From: Streptomyces sp. DH41
GTDB lineage: Bacteria > Actinomycetota > Actinomycetes > Streptomycetales > Streptomycetaceae
NCBI RefSeq assembly: GCF_029813785.1
Contig: NZ_JARVKY010000002.1
Coordinates: 372,001-436,000 of the forward strand
DNA length: 64,000 nt
Reading direction: 5' to 3'
The notes beneath the pieces were generated by a model. It was not told where the DNA came from. It did not search any database and saw nothing but the letters and a program-made list of their open reading frames with translations. How positions within the stretch are numbered: position 1 is the first letter of the stretch; each line of letters opens with the position of its first letter. A program made the position numbers and the translations under genes. This document shows positions 57,245 to 64,000 of the stretch, in pieces.

Positions 57245-58507
57245 TCAGATGGCCGAACCCGCCTTCCACTGGGCCCAGTCCATGTTCCAGCCGTTGAGGC
57301 CGTTGTCCGGGGCGATGGTCTTGTCGCCGGTGTTCTGGACGACGACCACGTCACCGATCATGGAGTTGTTGTAGAACCAGGCGCCCGGCGTGTTCGGGTC
57401 GTCGGCGCCCTGGGTGTCGGCCAGGCCCACGCAGCCGTGGCTGGTGTTGGCCTGGCCGAAGATGCCCTTGCTCCAGTAGTTGCCGTGGATGAAGGTGCCG
57501 GAGGTGCTCAGACGCATCGCGTGGGGCACGTCCTTGATGTCGTACTCGCCCTTGCCGTCGTCGTCGGTGAAGCCGACCGTCGAGCCGTCCATCCGGGTCT
57601 CCTTGTACTTCTCGGAGATCACCATCTGGCCTTCGTAGGTCTTGTTCTCGGGGGAGCCGGCGGAGATCGGGATCGTCTTGACGGTCTTGCCGTTCCGCGT
57701 GATCTTCATCTGCTTGGTCTTCGCGTCGACGTACGAGACCTGGTTGCGGCCGATCTTGAAGCTGACCGACTTCTGCTGGACGCCGTAGACGCCCTCGGCT
57801 CCCTCGACCCCGTCGAGCGCCAGCTTGAGCGTGACGGTCGAGTTCTCCTGCCAGTAGTCCTCGGGGCGGCAGTCCATGCGCTGGGTGCTGAACCAGTGGC
57901 AGGAGACCTCCTGGCCGCTGGTCGTGTTGACCGTGATGCCCTTCTGGACGGCGGCCTTGTTGGTGATCTCCTTGTCGAAGTTGATCGACACGGGCATGCC
58001 GACGCCGACGGTCTTGCCGTCGTCCGGGGTGAAGGTGCCGATGAAGCTGTTCTTCTGGGAGACCGTGGTGAACGAGGAGTTCTCGTGGGCGGCGCGGCCC
58101 TCGGAGTCCTTCGCGGTCGCCGTCAGCTTGTAGGTGGTGGCCCGCTCCAGCTGCCCGCTGGGCTTCCAGCTGGTCTTGTCGGCGGATATCTCGCCACTGA
58201 CCTCGGTGCCGTCGGTGGCCGTCATCTTCACCTCGGTGAGCGTGCCCTTGCTCACGGTGACGCCGGCGGAGTTGTTGATGGAGGCGTTGTCCGAGTTGTC
58301 CCCGGGCGTGATCTTGATCTGGGCCTCGGAGGCCTTCTTGGCCGCCGCCTTGTCGGCCTCGGCCTGCGAGGTCTTCCCGTCCCCACCCCCGGAGGTGTCG
58401 GCGTCGCTACTGGAACATGCCGAGAGCACCAGCACACCGCCGAGCAGTGCGGACGCGGCCACCAGGCCCTTGCGCCGCTTACCGTCCGTCATCACACGCT
58501 TCTCCAT
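57245..58507 (-). CDS. L,D-transpeptidase lipoprotein (YkuD) with Ig-like domains
   Basis: 420 residues. Lipobox LVLSAC at about 30 anchors it outside the membrane. After a low-complexity linker there are two Ig-like domains (about 65-270; DNSDNASINNSAGVTVSKGTLTEVKMTATDG ... VGVGMPVSINFDKEITNKAAVQKGITV). The YkuD domain follows, with HGNYW and SHGCVGL holding the catalytic His and Cys (Cys near 358). The C-terminal WNMDWAQWKAGSA is as in mycobacterial LdtMt2-type enzymes. It forms 3-3 cross-links in peptidoglycan or attaches proteins to it; such cross-links are frequent in actinobacteria. Its stop is 15 bases from the convergent HATPase gene stop. Confidence 0.95.
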   Translation of the reverse strand: MEKRVMTDGKRRKGLVAASALLGGVLVLSACSSSDADTSGGGDGKTSQAEADKAAAKKASEAQIKITPGDNSDNASINNSAGVTVSKGTLTEVKMTATDGTEVSGEISADKTSWKPSGQLERATTYKLTATAKDSEGRAAHENSSFTTVSQKNSFIGTFTPDDGKTVGVGMPVSINFDKEITNKAAVQKGITVNTTSGQEVSCHWFSTQRMDCRPEDYWQENSTVTLKLALDGVEGAEGVYGVQQKSVSFKIGRNQVSYVDAKTKQMKITRNGKTVKTIPISAGSPENKTYEGQMVISEKYKETRMDGSTVGFTDDDGKGEYDIKDVPHAMRLSTSGTFIHGNYWSKGIFGQANTSHGCVGLADTQGADDPNTPGAWFYNNSMIGDVVVVQNTGDKTIAPDNGLNGWNMDWAQWKAGSAI

Positions 58508-58669
58508 CGTTGCCGATTCCGGAAACCCCGAGATTCCCCGTCAATAACTTCCAACGCTACGACCGGTTCGTCCCGTTCCACATCGCTCGCATGTGTGGGG
58601 CATACCACGTTTGCCGTGGAGGCGGGGGCGGTGCGGGGGTCGGTCGGTGCGCCCCTTGAGACGACGAAA

Positions 58670-58695
58670 CCCCGGGCGGTGGTTGCCGCCCGGGG
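58670..58695 (-). terminator. Hairpin after the 58718 gene
   Basis: CCCCGGGCGG (58670-58679) pairs with CCGCCCGGGG (58686-58695), 6-base loop; on the minus strand GTTTCGTCG follows. Located 22 bases after the leftward stop codon. Confidence 0.8.
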
Positions 58696-58717
58696 TCAGG
58701 TATTTCCCCACACCGCG

Positions 58718-59071
58718 TCAGCCGACCGTCATTTCCTCGTCTTCCGGGTCCTTCTCGCCGCCATCATCCTCGTCGAGGTCCCACTCGGGCGAATCGGGGT
58801 CGTAGTCGATCAGCTCGCTGCTCCAGGAGGCCTGCTGGAGTTCGACCCCGGGCACCTCCCCGACCAGGTCGAACGGGTCCACGAGATGGGCCAGCGCCTC
58901 GGCGGTGTCCTCCGTCACGGCGCGCTCGGCGTCGGCCCGTTCCGCTTCGGGGAGGTCGGTGTCGTCGGCGAGCGACTGCAGCGCGGCCCCGGTGACGGCC
59001 TCCTCGTCGTCGACCTCGACGACGAGCTCGACGCGAATCCGTACAAAACGTGATGTCTCTGGAGTACTCAT
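58718..59071 (-). CDS. Small acidic hypothetical protein
   Basis: 117 residues from ATG 59071. STPETSRFVRIRVELVVEVDDEEAVTGAALQSLADDTDLPEAERADAERAVTEDTAEALAHLVDPFDLVGEVPGVELQQASWSSELIDYDPDSPEWDLDEDDGG. One beta strand and helices followed by a very acidic tail; it looks like a small cytoplasmic adaptor. No family recognised beyond conserved-hypothetical status. Flanked by a strong hairpin downstream and a divergent sortase-substrate gene upstream (109-base gap). Confidence 0.75.
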   Translation of the reverse strand: MSTPETSRFVRIRVELVVEVDDEEAVTGAALQSLADDTDLPEAERADAERAVTEDTAEALAHLVDPFDLVGEVPGVELQQASWSSELIDYDPDSPEWDLDEDDGGEKDPEDEEMTVG

Positions 59072-59180
59072 GCTCGGAGCGTAAGGCCGACCCCTCCCGT
59101 GACTTTCCTGTGACCCGCGACTTTCACTAACATCTGCCCACACGGCCAATTCGCCAGCGCCACAAGGGGATCGATATTCC

Positions 59181-59504
59181 GTGTCATCCGCTCGCCGTCC
59201 GTTGCTGACCGCCGCCGCCGCAGGCGGCCTGCTGTGCGCCATGTGGTTCGTCCCGTCCGCGAACGCGACACCCGAGACGCCGGTACTCAAGGCCGCCTCC
59301 GCGAGCCCTTCTCCGCAGGTCACCGAGCAGGCGAGAGCCGTGTCCACGGACACGGCGGTCACCGGTGAGGGCACGACCACGACCCGCCTGGCCGACACCG
59401 GAAGCTTCGACAGCACGCCGTACGTCGTCGGCGGCGCCCTCTGTCTCGGTCTCGGAGTCGGCTTCGTCGGGTATTCGGTGCGCCGGGAACGCGTCGGTTT
59501 TTAG
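59181..59504 (+). CDS. Sortase substrate with LADTG sorting signal
   Basis: 107 residues from GTG 59181 (GGGGA ten bases upstream). Signal peptide PLLTAAAAGGLLCAMWFVPSANA, a short Ser/Thr/Ala-rich mature part (about 50 residues), then LADTG, a hydrophobic helix (YVVGGALCLGLGVGFVGYSV) and the basic tail RRERVGF. This is a cell-wall sorting signal of the LAxTG type used by class E sortases in Streptomyces, so the protein is predicted to be linked to peptidoglycan. The mature part is too small for an enzyme and may be a surface spacer or short adhesin. No sortase gene is adjacent. Confidence 0.85.
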   Translation: MSSARRPLLTAAAAGGLLCAMWFVPSANATPETPVLKAASASPSPQVTEQARAVSTDTAVTGEGTTTTRLADTGSFDSTPYVVGGALCLGLGVGFVGYSVRRERVGF

Positions 59505-59556
59505 CAGCTCTTGACGTTCTTTTGGATTTTTTGACCGTTCGCCGCTCGGAGCAGCC

Positions 59557-59591
59557 CCGAGGGGCCCCGTCCTCCCGACGGAGCCCCTCGG
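59557..59591. terminator. Hairpin between convergent sortase-substrate gene and hutH
   Basis: CCGAGGGGC plus CCGTC (59557-59571) pair with GACGG plus GCCCCTCGG (59577-59591), one mismatched pair, 5-base loop. It lies 52 and 13 bases from the two stop codons, with T-rich DNA just upstream on the plus strand. Confidence 0.75.
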
Positions 59592-59604
59592 TCGGCGCCG
59601 GTCG

Positions 59605-61149
59605 CTAGCGCAGCGGCCCCGTGACCGTCTCCGCCGCCGCGACCAGGTGCCCGGCGCGCACGAACGCGTCCGCCGCGGCGAGGTCGGGCGCCAGGTAGCG
59701 GTCCGGCCCGGGACCCTCGACACCGGCCGCCCGTACGGCGTCGATGACGGCCCGCGAGGCCGGGGCGGGGGCGAGGCCCTCGCGGAGCTCGATCGCGCGC
59801 GTGGCGGCGTAGAGCTCGACGGCGATCACGCGGGTGAGGTTGTCGACGGCCGTGCGCAGCTTGCGCGCCGCCGACCAGCCCATCGACACGTGGTCCTCCT
59901 GCATCGCGGAGGACGGGATCGAATCCGCGGAGGCCGGTACGGCCAGCCGCTTCAACTCGCTGACCAGGGCGGCCTGCGTGTACTGGGCGATCATCAGACC
60001 GGAGTCGACGCCGGCGTCGTCGGCAAGGAACGGCGGCAGGCCGTGGCTGCGGTTCTTGTCCAGCAGCCGGTCGGTGCGCCGCTCGGCGATGGAGCCGAGG
60101 TCGGCGACGGCGACGGCGAGGAAGTCGAGGACGTAGGCGACCGGGGCGCCGTGGAAGTTGCCGTTGGACTCCACCCGACCGTCGGGCAGGACGACCGGGT
60201 TGTCCACCGCCGCCGCCAGCTCGCGCTCGGCGACCAGGCCGGCGTGGGCCATGGTGTCGCGTCCGGCACCGGCGACCTGCGGGGCGCAGCGCACCGAGTA
60301 GGCGTCCTGGACGCGGGGGGCGTCGTCCTGGTGGTGCCCGGTCAGGCCCGAGCCCTTGAGTACGGCGGCCATGTTGGCGGCGCTGGCGGCCTGACCCGGG
60401 TGCGGGCGGATGGCGTGCAGCTCGGGGGCGAGCACGCGGTCGGTGCCGAGCAGGGCCTCCATGGTCAGCGCGGCGGTGATGTCGGCGGACTTGTAGAGGG
60501 TGTCGAGGTCGGCGAGGGCCATGACCAGCATGCCGAGCATGCCGTCGGTGCCGTTGAGGAGGGCGAGCCCCTCCTTCTCACGCAGCTCGACCGGGGCGAT
60601 CCCGTGCTCGGCGAGCAGCTCACCGGCCGGCCGTACGGTGCCGTCGGGGCCCTCGGCCTCCCCCTCGCCCATGAGGGTGAGCGCGCAGTGCGACAGCGGG
60701 GCGAGGTCGCCGGAGCAGCCCAGGGAGCCGTACTCGTGGACGACCGGGGTGATGCCGGCGTTGAGCACGTCGGCCATGGTCCGCGCGACCTCGGGGCGGA
60801 CGCCGGTGCGCCCGGAGCAGACGGTCTTCAGCCGCAGGAACATCAGCGCGCGGACCACCTCGCGCTCGACGCGCGGGCCCATCCCGGCGGCGTGCGAGCG
60901 GACGATGTTGCGCTGCAGCCGCGCCCGCAGCTCCGGGCTGATGTGCCGGGTGGCCAGGGCGCCGAAACCGGTGCTCACGCCGTACACGGGCTCCGGCTTC
61001 GCGGCCAGCGCGTCCACGATCTCGCGGGCCGCGGCCAGGGCGGCGACCGCCTCGCCGGAGAGCTCGACCCGGGCGCCGGCCCGCGCCACGGCGAGGACGT
61101 CGGACGCGGTGACCCCGGACGTCCCCACCATCACAGTGTGCATATCCAT
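59605..61149 (-). CDS. hutH: Histidine ammonia-lyase
   Basis: 514 residues from ATG 61149, the family's usual size. It removes ammonia from L-histidine to give urocanate, the first step of histidine use. The active-site electrophile forms from the tripeptide in GSLGCSGDLAPLSH (about residue 144); here the first residue is Cys instead of the common Ala, as I remember for other streptomycete enzymes. Other conserved blocks: YGVSTGFGALATRHI, LNGTDGMLGMLVMALAD, RVQDAYSVRCAPQV, and ESNGNFHGAPVAYVLDF. No ribosome site; the promoter at 61157-61185 predicts a leaderless mRNA. No other hut genes in the window. Confidence 0.97.
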   Translation of the reverse strand: MDMHTVMVGTSGVTASDVLAVARAGARVELSGEAVAALAAAREIVDALAAKPEPVYGVSTGFGALATRHISPELRARLQRNIVRSHAAGMGPRVEREVVRALMFLRLKTVCSGRTGVRPEVARTMADVLNAGITPVVHEYGSLGCSGDLAPLSHCALTLMGEGEAEGPDGTVRPAGELLAEHGIAPVELREKEGLALLNGTDGMLGMLVMALADLDTLYKSADITAALTMEALLGTDRVLAPELHAIRPHPGQAASAANMAAVLKGSGLTGHHQDDAPRVQDAYSVRCAPQVAGAGRDTMAHAGLVAERELAAAVDNPVVLPDGRVESNGNFHGAPVAYVLDFLAVAVADLGSIAERRTDRLLDKNRSHGLPPFLADDAGVDSGLMIAQYTQAALVSELKRLAVPASADSIPSSAMQEDHVSMGWSAARKLRTAVDNLTRVIAVELYAATRAIELREGLAPAPASRAVIDAVRAAGVEGPGPDRYLAPDLAAADAFVRAGHLVAAAETVTGPLR

Positions 61150-61156
61150 ATTCAGG

Positions 61157-61185
61157 AGCGTACGCAGTGAATTCGGTGATGTCAC
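61157..61185 (-). promoter_or_regulatory. hutH promoter, leaderless
   Basis: On the minus strand GTGACA (61180-61185), 17 bp, TACGCT (61157-61162), seven bases before the ATG at 61149. Spacing fits the main sigma factor and puts the transcript start at the start codon. Confidence 0.6.
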
Positions 61186-61237
61186 GAGCGGGTGCGTCAC
61201 CATCGGACGCCAGGAGCGCCCCTTACCGGCACCGGCG

Positions 61238-62389
61238 TCACGGCGAGTGCCGCCCACGGAACCGCCTGCGCTCCCCGTCCCCCTCCCGCGAGGGCTCGTC
61301 CGCGAGCCGTACGACGGGGTCGTCGGGCCCCTCACGGCCGGCGACGACCGGCCGCGCCGACCGCTCGGCCTTGGCGCGGTACTGGGCGGCGTCGGCGAGC
61401 CGGAACAGCCGGCGGGCGGAGCGGACGGGCCCGACGGGATCCTCCGTGGAGGCGACCCCGCAGGCCACCCCGTCCCCGAGCTCCAGCTCGGCCGCCCTGC
61501 GGCACAGCTCCTCGGCCGCCTTGACCACCGCGTCGGCGGACGGCCCGACCGCGAGCAGGCAGAACTCGTCCCCGCCGAGCCGCGCCGCGAGCGCCCCCGG
61601 CAGCATCGCCCCGCACAGCGACAGCACCGAACCGAACCGTTCCAGGAGCCGGTCGCCGACGGCGTGCCCGTGCGTGTCGTTCACCCGCTTGAGGCCGTTC
61701 AGATCGCATACGGCGAGACTGACGACGACGTCCTCCCTGCGGTGCCGCTCGACGGCCTCGTCCAGTGCGGAGTCGACGGCACGGCGGTTGGCCAGCCCGG
61801 TGAGCGCGTCGGTGAACGCGAGACGCCGGACCTCCTCCAGCCGCTCGGTCTGCGCGATCCCGGCGGCGACGACCGAGGCCAGTACGGTGGCGAAGTCGGC
61901 GTCGGCCCGCTCGAAGACGCGCTCCCCCACCGGGCGGGCCACATACAGCTCGCCCCAGGCGCGGCCGTGCAGCACGATCGGCGCCACCACGCAGCAGCCG
62001 CGCCCCCGGCGGCGCAGGGCGGCGACGCGCTGGTGGACGTACCCCGGGCGCCCGGCGGCCGGCCCCTCGGCCGTCTCGACCCAGGCGTCGGGCTCACCGC
62101 CGCCCGCCCAGCGCTCGTGCAGGAACTCGGTGATCTCCGCGAACTGGTGCACCGGGTAGGACTCGTCCTCCGGGAACTCCTCCTCGCCCTCGGCCAGCCG
62201 GCCGACGTTCACCAGGACCCTCAGCCGGCCCAGCTCACGCTCCCACACCGACAGCGCGGCGAAGCTGCCGCCCAGCGCCAGGCAGGCACCGGCGGCCGCC
62301 GCCCGCCACGCCTCACGCGAGCTGTGCGCGGCGGCCATGCCCTGCGCCAGTGCCACCACGGCCGCGAGCCGCCTGTCGTCACCCATCAC
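61238..62389 (-). CDS. GAF-GGDEF diguanylate cyclase (CdgE-like)
   Basis: 383 residues. The N-terminal part is GAF-like (about 20-175; FAALSVWERELGRLRVLVNVGRLAEGEEEFPEDESYPVHQFAEI ... CCVVAPIVLHGRAWGELYVARPVG). The GGDEF domain follows: RLAFTDALTGLANRRAVDSALDEAV, VCDLNGLKRVNDTHGHAVGDRLLERF, and an intact GGDEF at about 271. It makes c-di-GMP from two GTP. The inhibitory RxxD site normally five residues before GGDEF is replaced by LPGA, so product inhibition through that site is not expected. S. coelicolor has a GAF-GGDEF protein named CdgE beside hutH, and this looks like its counterpart (from memory). Cytoplasmic. Confidence 0.92.
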   Translation of the reverse strand: MMGDDRRLAAVVALAQGMAAAHSSREAWRAAAAGACLALGGSFAALSVWERELGRLRVLVNVGRLAEGEEEFPEDESYPVHQFAEITEFLHERWAGGGEPDAWVETAEGPAAGRPGYVHQRVAALRRRGRGCCVVAPIVLHGRAWGELYVARPVGERVFERADADFATVLASVVAAGIAQTERLEEVRRLAFTDALTGLANRRAVDSALDEAVERHRREDVVVSLAVCDLNGLKRVNDTHGHAVGDRLLERFGSVLSLCGAMLPGALAARLGGDEFCLLAVGPSADAVVKAAEELCRRAAELELGDGVACGVASTEDPVGPVRSARRLFRLADAAQYRAKAERSARPVVAGREGPDDPVVRLADEPSREGDGERRRFRGRHSP

Positions 62390-62495
62390 TCCAGGCTAGG
62401 GAGATTCACGGCGAAACGTGATTCAAGCAGGGCGAACGGGGGCGTCCCCGACCACACGGTCCGACGCCGGGCGCCCACCCCGCGCCGCACGGACG

Positions 62496-62594
62496 CTCGC
62501 CCGGGCACGGACTGCTCGCCCGGGCACGGATCGCTCACTCACACAGGGCCGGCTCGCTCACGCACAGGGTCGGCTCACTCACGCACGGGATCGG
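62496..62594. repeat. Short tandem repeats after the enoyl-CoA hydratase gene
   Basis: Two 19-bp units (CTCGCCCGGGCACGGAyyG at 62496 and 62515) are followed by three 21-bp units (62532, 62553, 62574) of the form CTCrCTCACrCACAGGGyCGG. The last runs into the stop region of the hydratase gene. Possibly variable in copy number. Confidence 0.6.
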
Positions 62595-62595
62595 C

Positions 62596-63396
62596 TCACT
62601 CGCCCGGCCAGCGCGGCGCACGCTTCTCGTTGAACGCCGCCACCCCCTCCGCCCGGTCCCCCGAGAACGCCACCGACCGCCACGCCGCGTCCTCGACCTC
62701 CAGGCCGGCCCGCAGGTCGAGACCGTGCCCGAGCCGCAGCGCCCGCTTGGCCGCCCGCAGCCCCACGGGCGAGTTCGCGGCCATCCGGGAGGCGAGGTCC
62801 AGCGCCTCCTCCCGGTCCCGCCCCTCCTCCACGAGCTGGTCCACGAGTCCCAGCTCGCGCGCCTCCGCGGCCGCCACCCGCCGCGCCGTGAACACGAGCT
62901 CGGCGGCGCGCGCCGCCCCGACCCGCCGCGGCAGCAGCTGCGTACCGCCGCCGCCCGGAATCACCCCGACGGACACCTCGGGCAGCCCCACCACCGCCGT
63001 GGGGTCGGCCACGATCACGTCGCACGACAGCGCCAGCTCGAACCCGCCGCCCAGCGCGAACCCGTGCACGGCCGCGACCGTCGGCACCGGCAGCTCCAGC
63101 ACCGCCGTGTACGCCGCCCGCGTCACGGGCCGCTGGCGCAGCAGGTCGGCGTCGGAGAAGGAGTTGCGCTCCTTCAGGTCGGCCCCGACACAGAACGCCC
63201 GCTCGTGGGTCGAGGTCAGCACCACCACCCGTACGCTCCGGTCCTCGCCCAGCGCCGCGCAGGCCGCGCCGACGGACCGGGCCATCGCGGTCGAGACGGC
63301 GTTCATGGCCTTCGGCCGGTCGAGCGCGAGCTCCGCGACATGCCCGTCCCCGTGCCGCCGCACCAGGACGAACTCTCCGAACCGCTCCTCGCTCAT
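62596..63396 (-). CDS. Enoyl-CoA hydratase/isomerase (crotonase family)
   Basis: 266 residues; GGAGGG six bases before the ATG. Crotonase fold: HVAELALDRPKAMNAVSTAMARSV, the CoA-site strand RAFCVGADLKERNSF, the oxyanion-hole segment AAVHGFALGGGFELALSCDVIVAD, and VGLPEVSVGVIPGGGGTQLLPRRVGAARAAELVFTARRV, in which Glu and Gly/Gly positions match hydratases. It adds water to 2-enoyl-CoA in beta-oxidation. A near-perfect palindrome sits just before its ribosome site. Confidence 0.93.
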   Translation of the reverse strand: MSEERFGEFVLVRRHGDGHVAELALDRPKAMNAVSTAMARSVGAACAALGEDRSVRVVVLTSTHERAFCVGADLKERNSFSDADLLRQRPVTRAAYTAVLELPVPTVAAVHGFALGGGFELALSCDVIVADPTAVVGLPEVSVGVIPGGGGTQLLPRRVGAARAAELVFTARRVAAAEARELGLVDQLVEEGRDREEALDLASRMAANSPVGLRAAKRALRLGHGLDLRAGLEVEDAAWRSVAFSGDRAEGVAAFNEKRAPRWPGE

Positions 63397-63407
63397 GGCA
63401 CCCTCCG

Positions 63408-63423
63408 GTTAACGCGTGTTAAC
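63408..63423. promoter_or_regulatory. Palindrome upstream of the enoyl-CoA hydratase gene
   Basis: GTTAACGCGTGTTAAC (one internal mismatch) lies between the ribosome site and the upstream gap. It has the form of a TetR-type operator of fatty-acid genes in actinobacteria, and its AT-rich arms stand out. The regulator is not in the window. Confidence 0.6.
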
Positions 63424-63578
63424 AAGCCGACGGCCCGATCATCGCAGGCGGGCCCGCGTGGGGAAAGACCTGACTCATACCGGGGCTCGTACGGTGCTCA
63501 TGCGCACCGGGGCCCGTGAGCCCGGGAAGGGGCGTGACGATGACGACGACCTGACGACGACCGGCTGACGGAGCGGTC

Positions 63579-64000
63579 CTAGGACTCCCCGCCGCCGCCC
63601 CGCCGCGTGAGCAGCCACGGTTCCACCACGCCGAGACCGCGCACCGGCCGCTGCCACATCGGCTGGAGCGCGAAGCGGTACGCCGGCGGCTGCTCGCCCT
63701 CCTTCTCCGCCGCGGCGGCCTCCTCCGCCGCCACCGCCTCCGAGGCCGGGGCATCCCGGGTACGGATCAGTTCCTCCGCGAAGGCGCTGTCGACGAGGAC
63801 GGCGTCCTTGGGCGCTATCGAGGTGAGCCGGGAGGCCAGGTTCACGGTCGTACCGAAGACATCGCCCATCCGGGTGGTCACCGTGCCGAAGGCGATGCCG
63901 ACGCGCAGTTCCGGCATGGTCTCGTCGTTCGCCATGGTCTCGATGAGGCGCAGCGCGATCTCGGCCGCGGTACCGGCGTCGTCGGCGGCGTAGAGCACCT
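63579..64000 (-). CDS. cya: Class III adenylate cyclase, 5' part cut by window edge
   Basis: Only the last 140 codons are present; the gene starts beyond the right edge. The visible part holds the second half of the catalytic domain: ELRVGIAFGTVTTRMGDVFGTTVNLASRLTSIAPKDAVLVDSAFAEEL, with the Asn and Arg of VNLASR that stabilise the transition state. An Ala/Glu-rich linker follows, then a C-terminal AYRFALQPMWQRPVRGLGVVEPWLL. It makes cAMP from ATP. Placement near hutH and the GGDEF gene agrees with the S. coelicolor cya region, as I remember it. Cytoplasmic catalytic part; the upstream domains cannot be seen. Confidence 0.85.
   Translation of the reverse strand, partial: VLYAADDAGTAAEIALRLIETMANDETMPELRVGIAFGTVTTRMGDVFGTTVNLASRLTSIAPKDAVLVDSAFAEELIRTRDAPASEAVAAEEAAAAEKEGEQPPAYRFALQPMWQRPVRGLGVVEPWLLTRRGGGGES

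Noticed and set aside
57149..59053. Plus-strand open frame of 634 codons over the L,D-transpeptidase
   Set aside because: Low-complexity Val/Gly/Asp/Leu product antisense to a gene with signal peptide, Ig domains and YkuD motifs.
62496..62594. CRISPR-like array
   Set aside because: Head-to-tail 19/21-bp repeats without spacers; simple tandem repeats.
60500..63412. Plus-strand open frame of 970 codons across the cyclase, hydratase and hutH start
   Set aside because: It is antisense to three clear genes, is Arg/Ser/Pro-rich without any motif, and is explained by the GC-rich third positions of the genes opposite.

Overview
The window looks like a stretch of a Streptomyces chromosome. Base composition is very GC-rich with almost exclusive G/C at third codon positions. 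Many genes start with GTG, are chained by ATGA or GTGA overlaps, or appear leaderless. The gene content is also typical: mycothiol amidase Mca, GTP-dependent PEP carboxykinase, DUF397/XRE/HATPase regulatory trios, an LAxTG sortase substrate and SigE-type ECF factors. The order pckG ... mca, greA ... ilvA ... msrA ... hutH, GGDEF protein ... adenylate cyclase matches my memory of the S. coelicolor core chromosome read backwards; no database was consulted. Both edges cut a gene: a caspase-like protein on the left and an adenylate cyclase on the right.

1-11.6 kb: an EACC1/caspase pair, then a D-amino-acid locus. GntP permease, RidA, an IclR regulator and a PfkB kinase are divergent from an alanine-racemase-fold D-amino-acid deaminase and an N-acyl-D-amino-acid deacylase, with a palindromic operator between them. 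An AlaA-type aminotransferase follows. 11.9-16.4 kb: a tightly coupled operon of a substrate-binding-like protein, TelA, a lipoprotein joining a binding domain to a VWA domain, and a membrane-anchored protein. 16.6-20.2 kb: PEPCK, a hemolysin III-like protein and a ThiS-like/Mut7-C protein. 20.4-26.9 kb: four coupled genes for a surface glycan (a cellulose-synthase-like GT2, a polytopic GT, a GT2-GtrA fusion and a secreted radical copper oxidase).

27-37 kb: a YyaL-type thioredoxin-fold protein, a truncated gntP relic, an ECF sigma factor followed by a tandemly duplicated pair (membrane protein plus lipoprotein), and a 1085-residue STAND NTPase with TPRs and an N-terminal hydrophobic region. 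Both lipoprotein genes carry the same promoter signature (GCAACC, 17 bp, CGTAGA). 37-47.5 kb: housekeeping genes (mca, greA, a DrrAB-like exporter, ilvA, MarR, a sigma-like/TM unit, a cystathionine gamma-synthase/lyase, msrA).

47.7-57.2 kb: an accessory-looking stretch. It has a frameshifted DUF6247-like gene, DUF4291, a ComB-like protein, a small acidic hypothetical with a decayed paralog beside it, TetR/aldo-keto reductase with overlapping divergent promoters, an NAD(P)-binding protein, alcohol dehydrogenase/XRE, and an XRE-DUF397-HATPase cluster. 57.2-64 kb: L,D-transpeptidase, a small acidic protein, a sortase substrate, hutH, a GAF-GGDEF diguanylate cyclase, enoyl-CoA hydratase and the end of the adenylate cyclase.

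No tRNA, rRNA, insertion sequence, integrase, attachment site or CRISPR array was recognised. The strongest leads for something under-described are the TelA/VWA/binding-protein operon, the duplicated ECF module with its promoter signature, the EACC1-caspase pair, the STAND NTPase and the glycan operon with its own oxidase.
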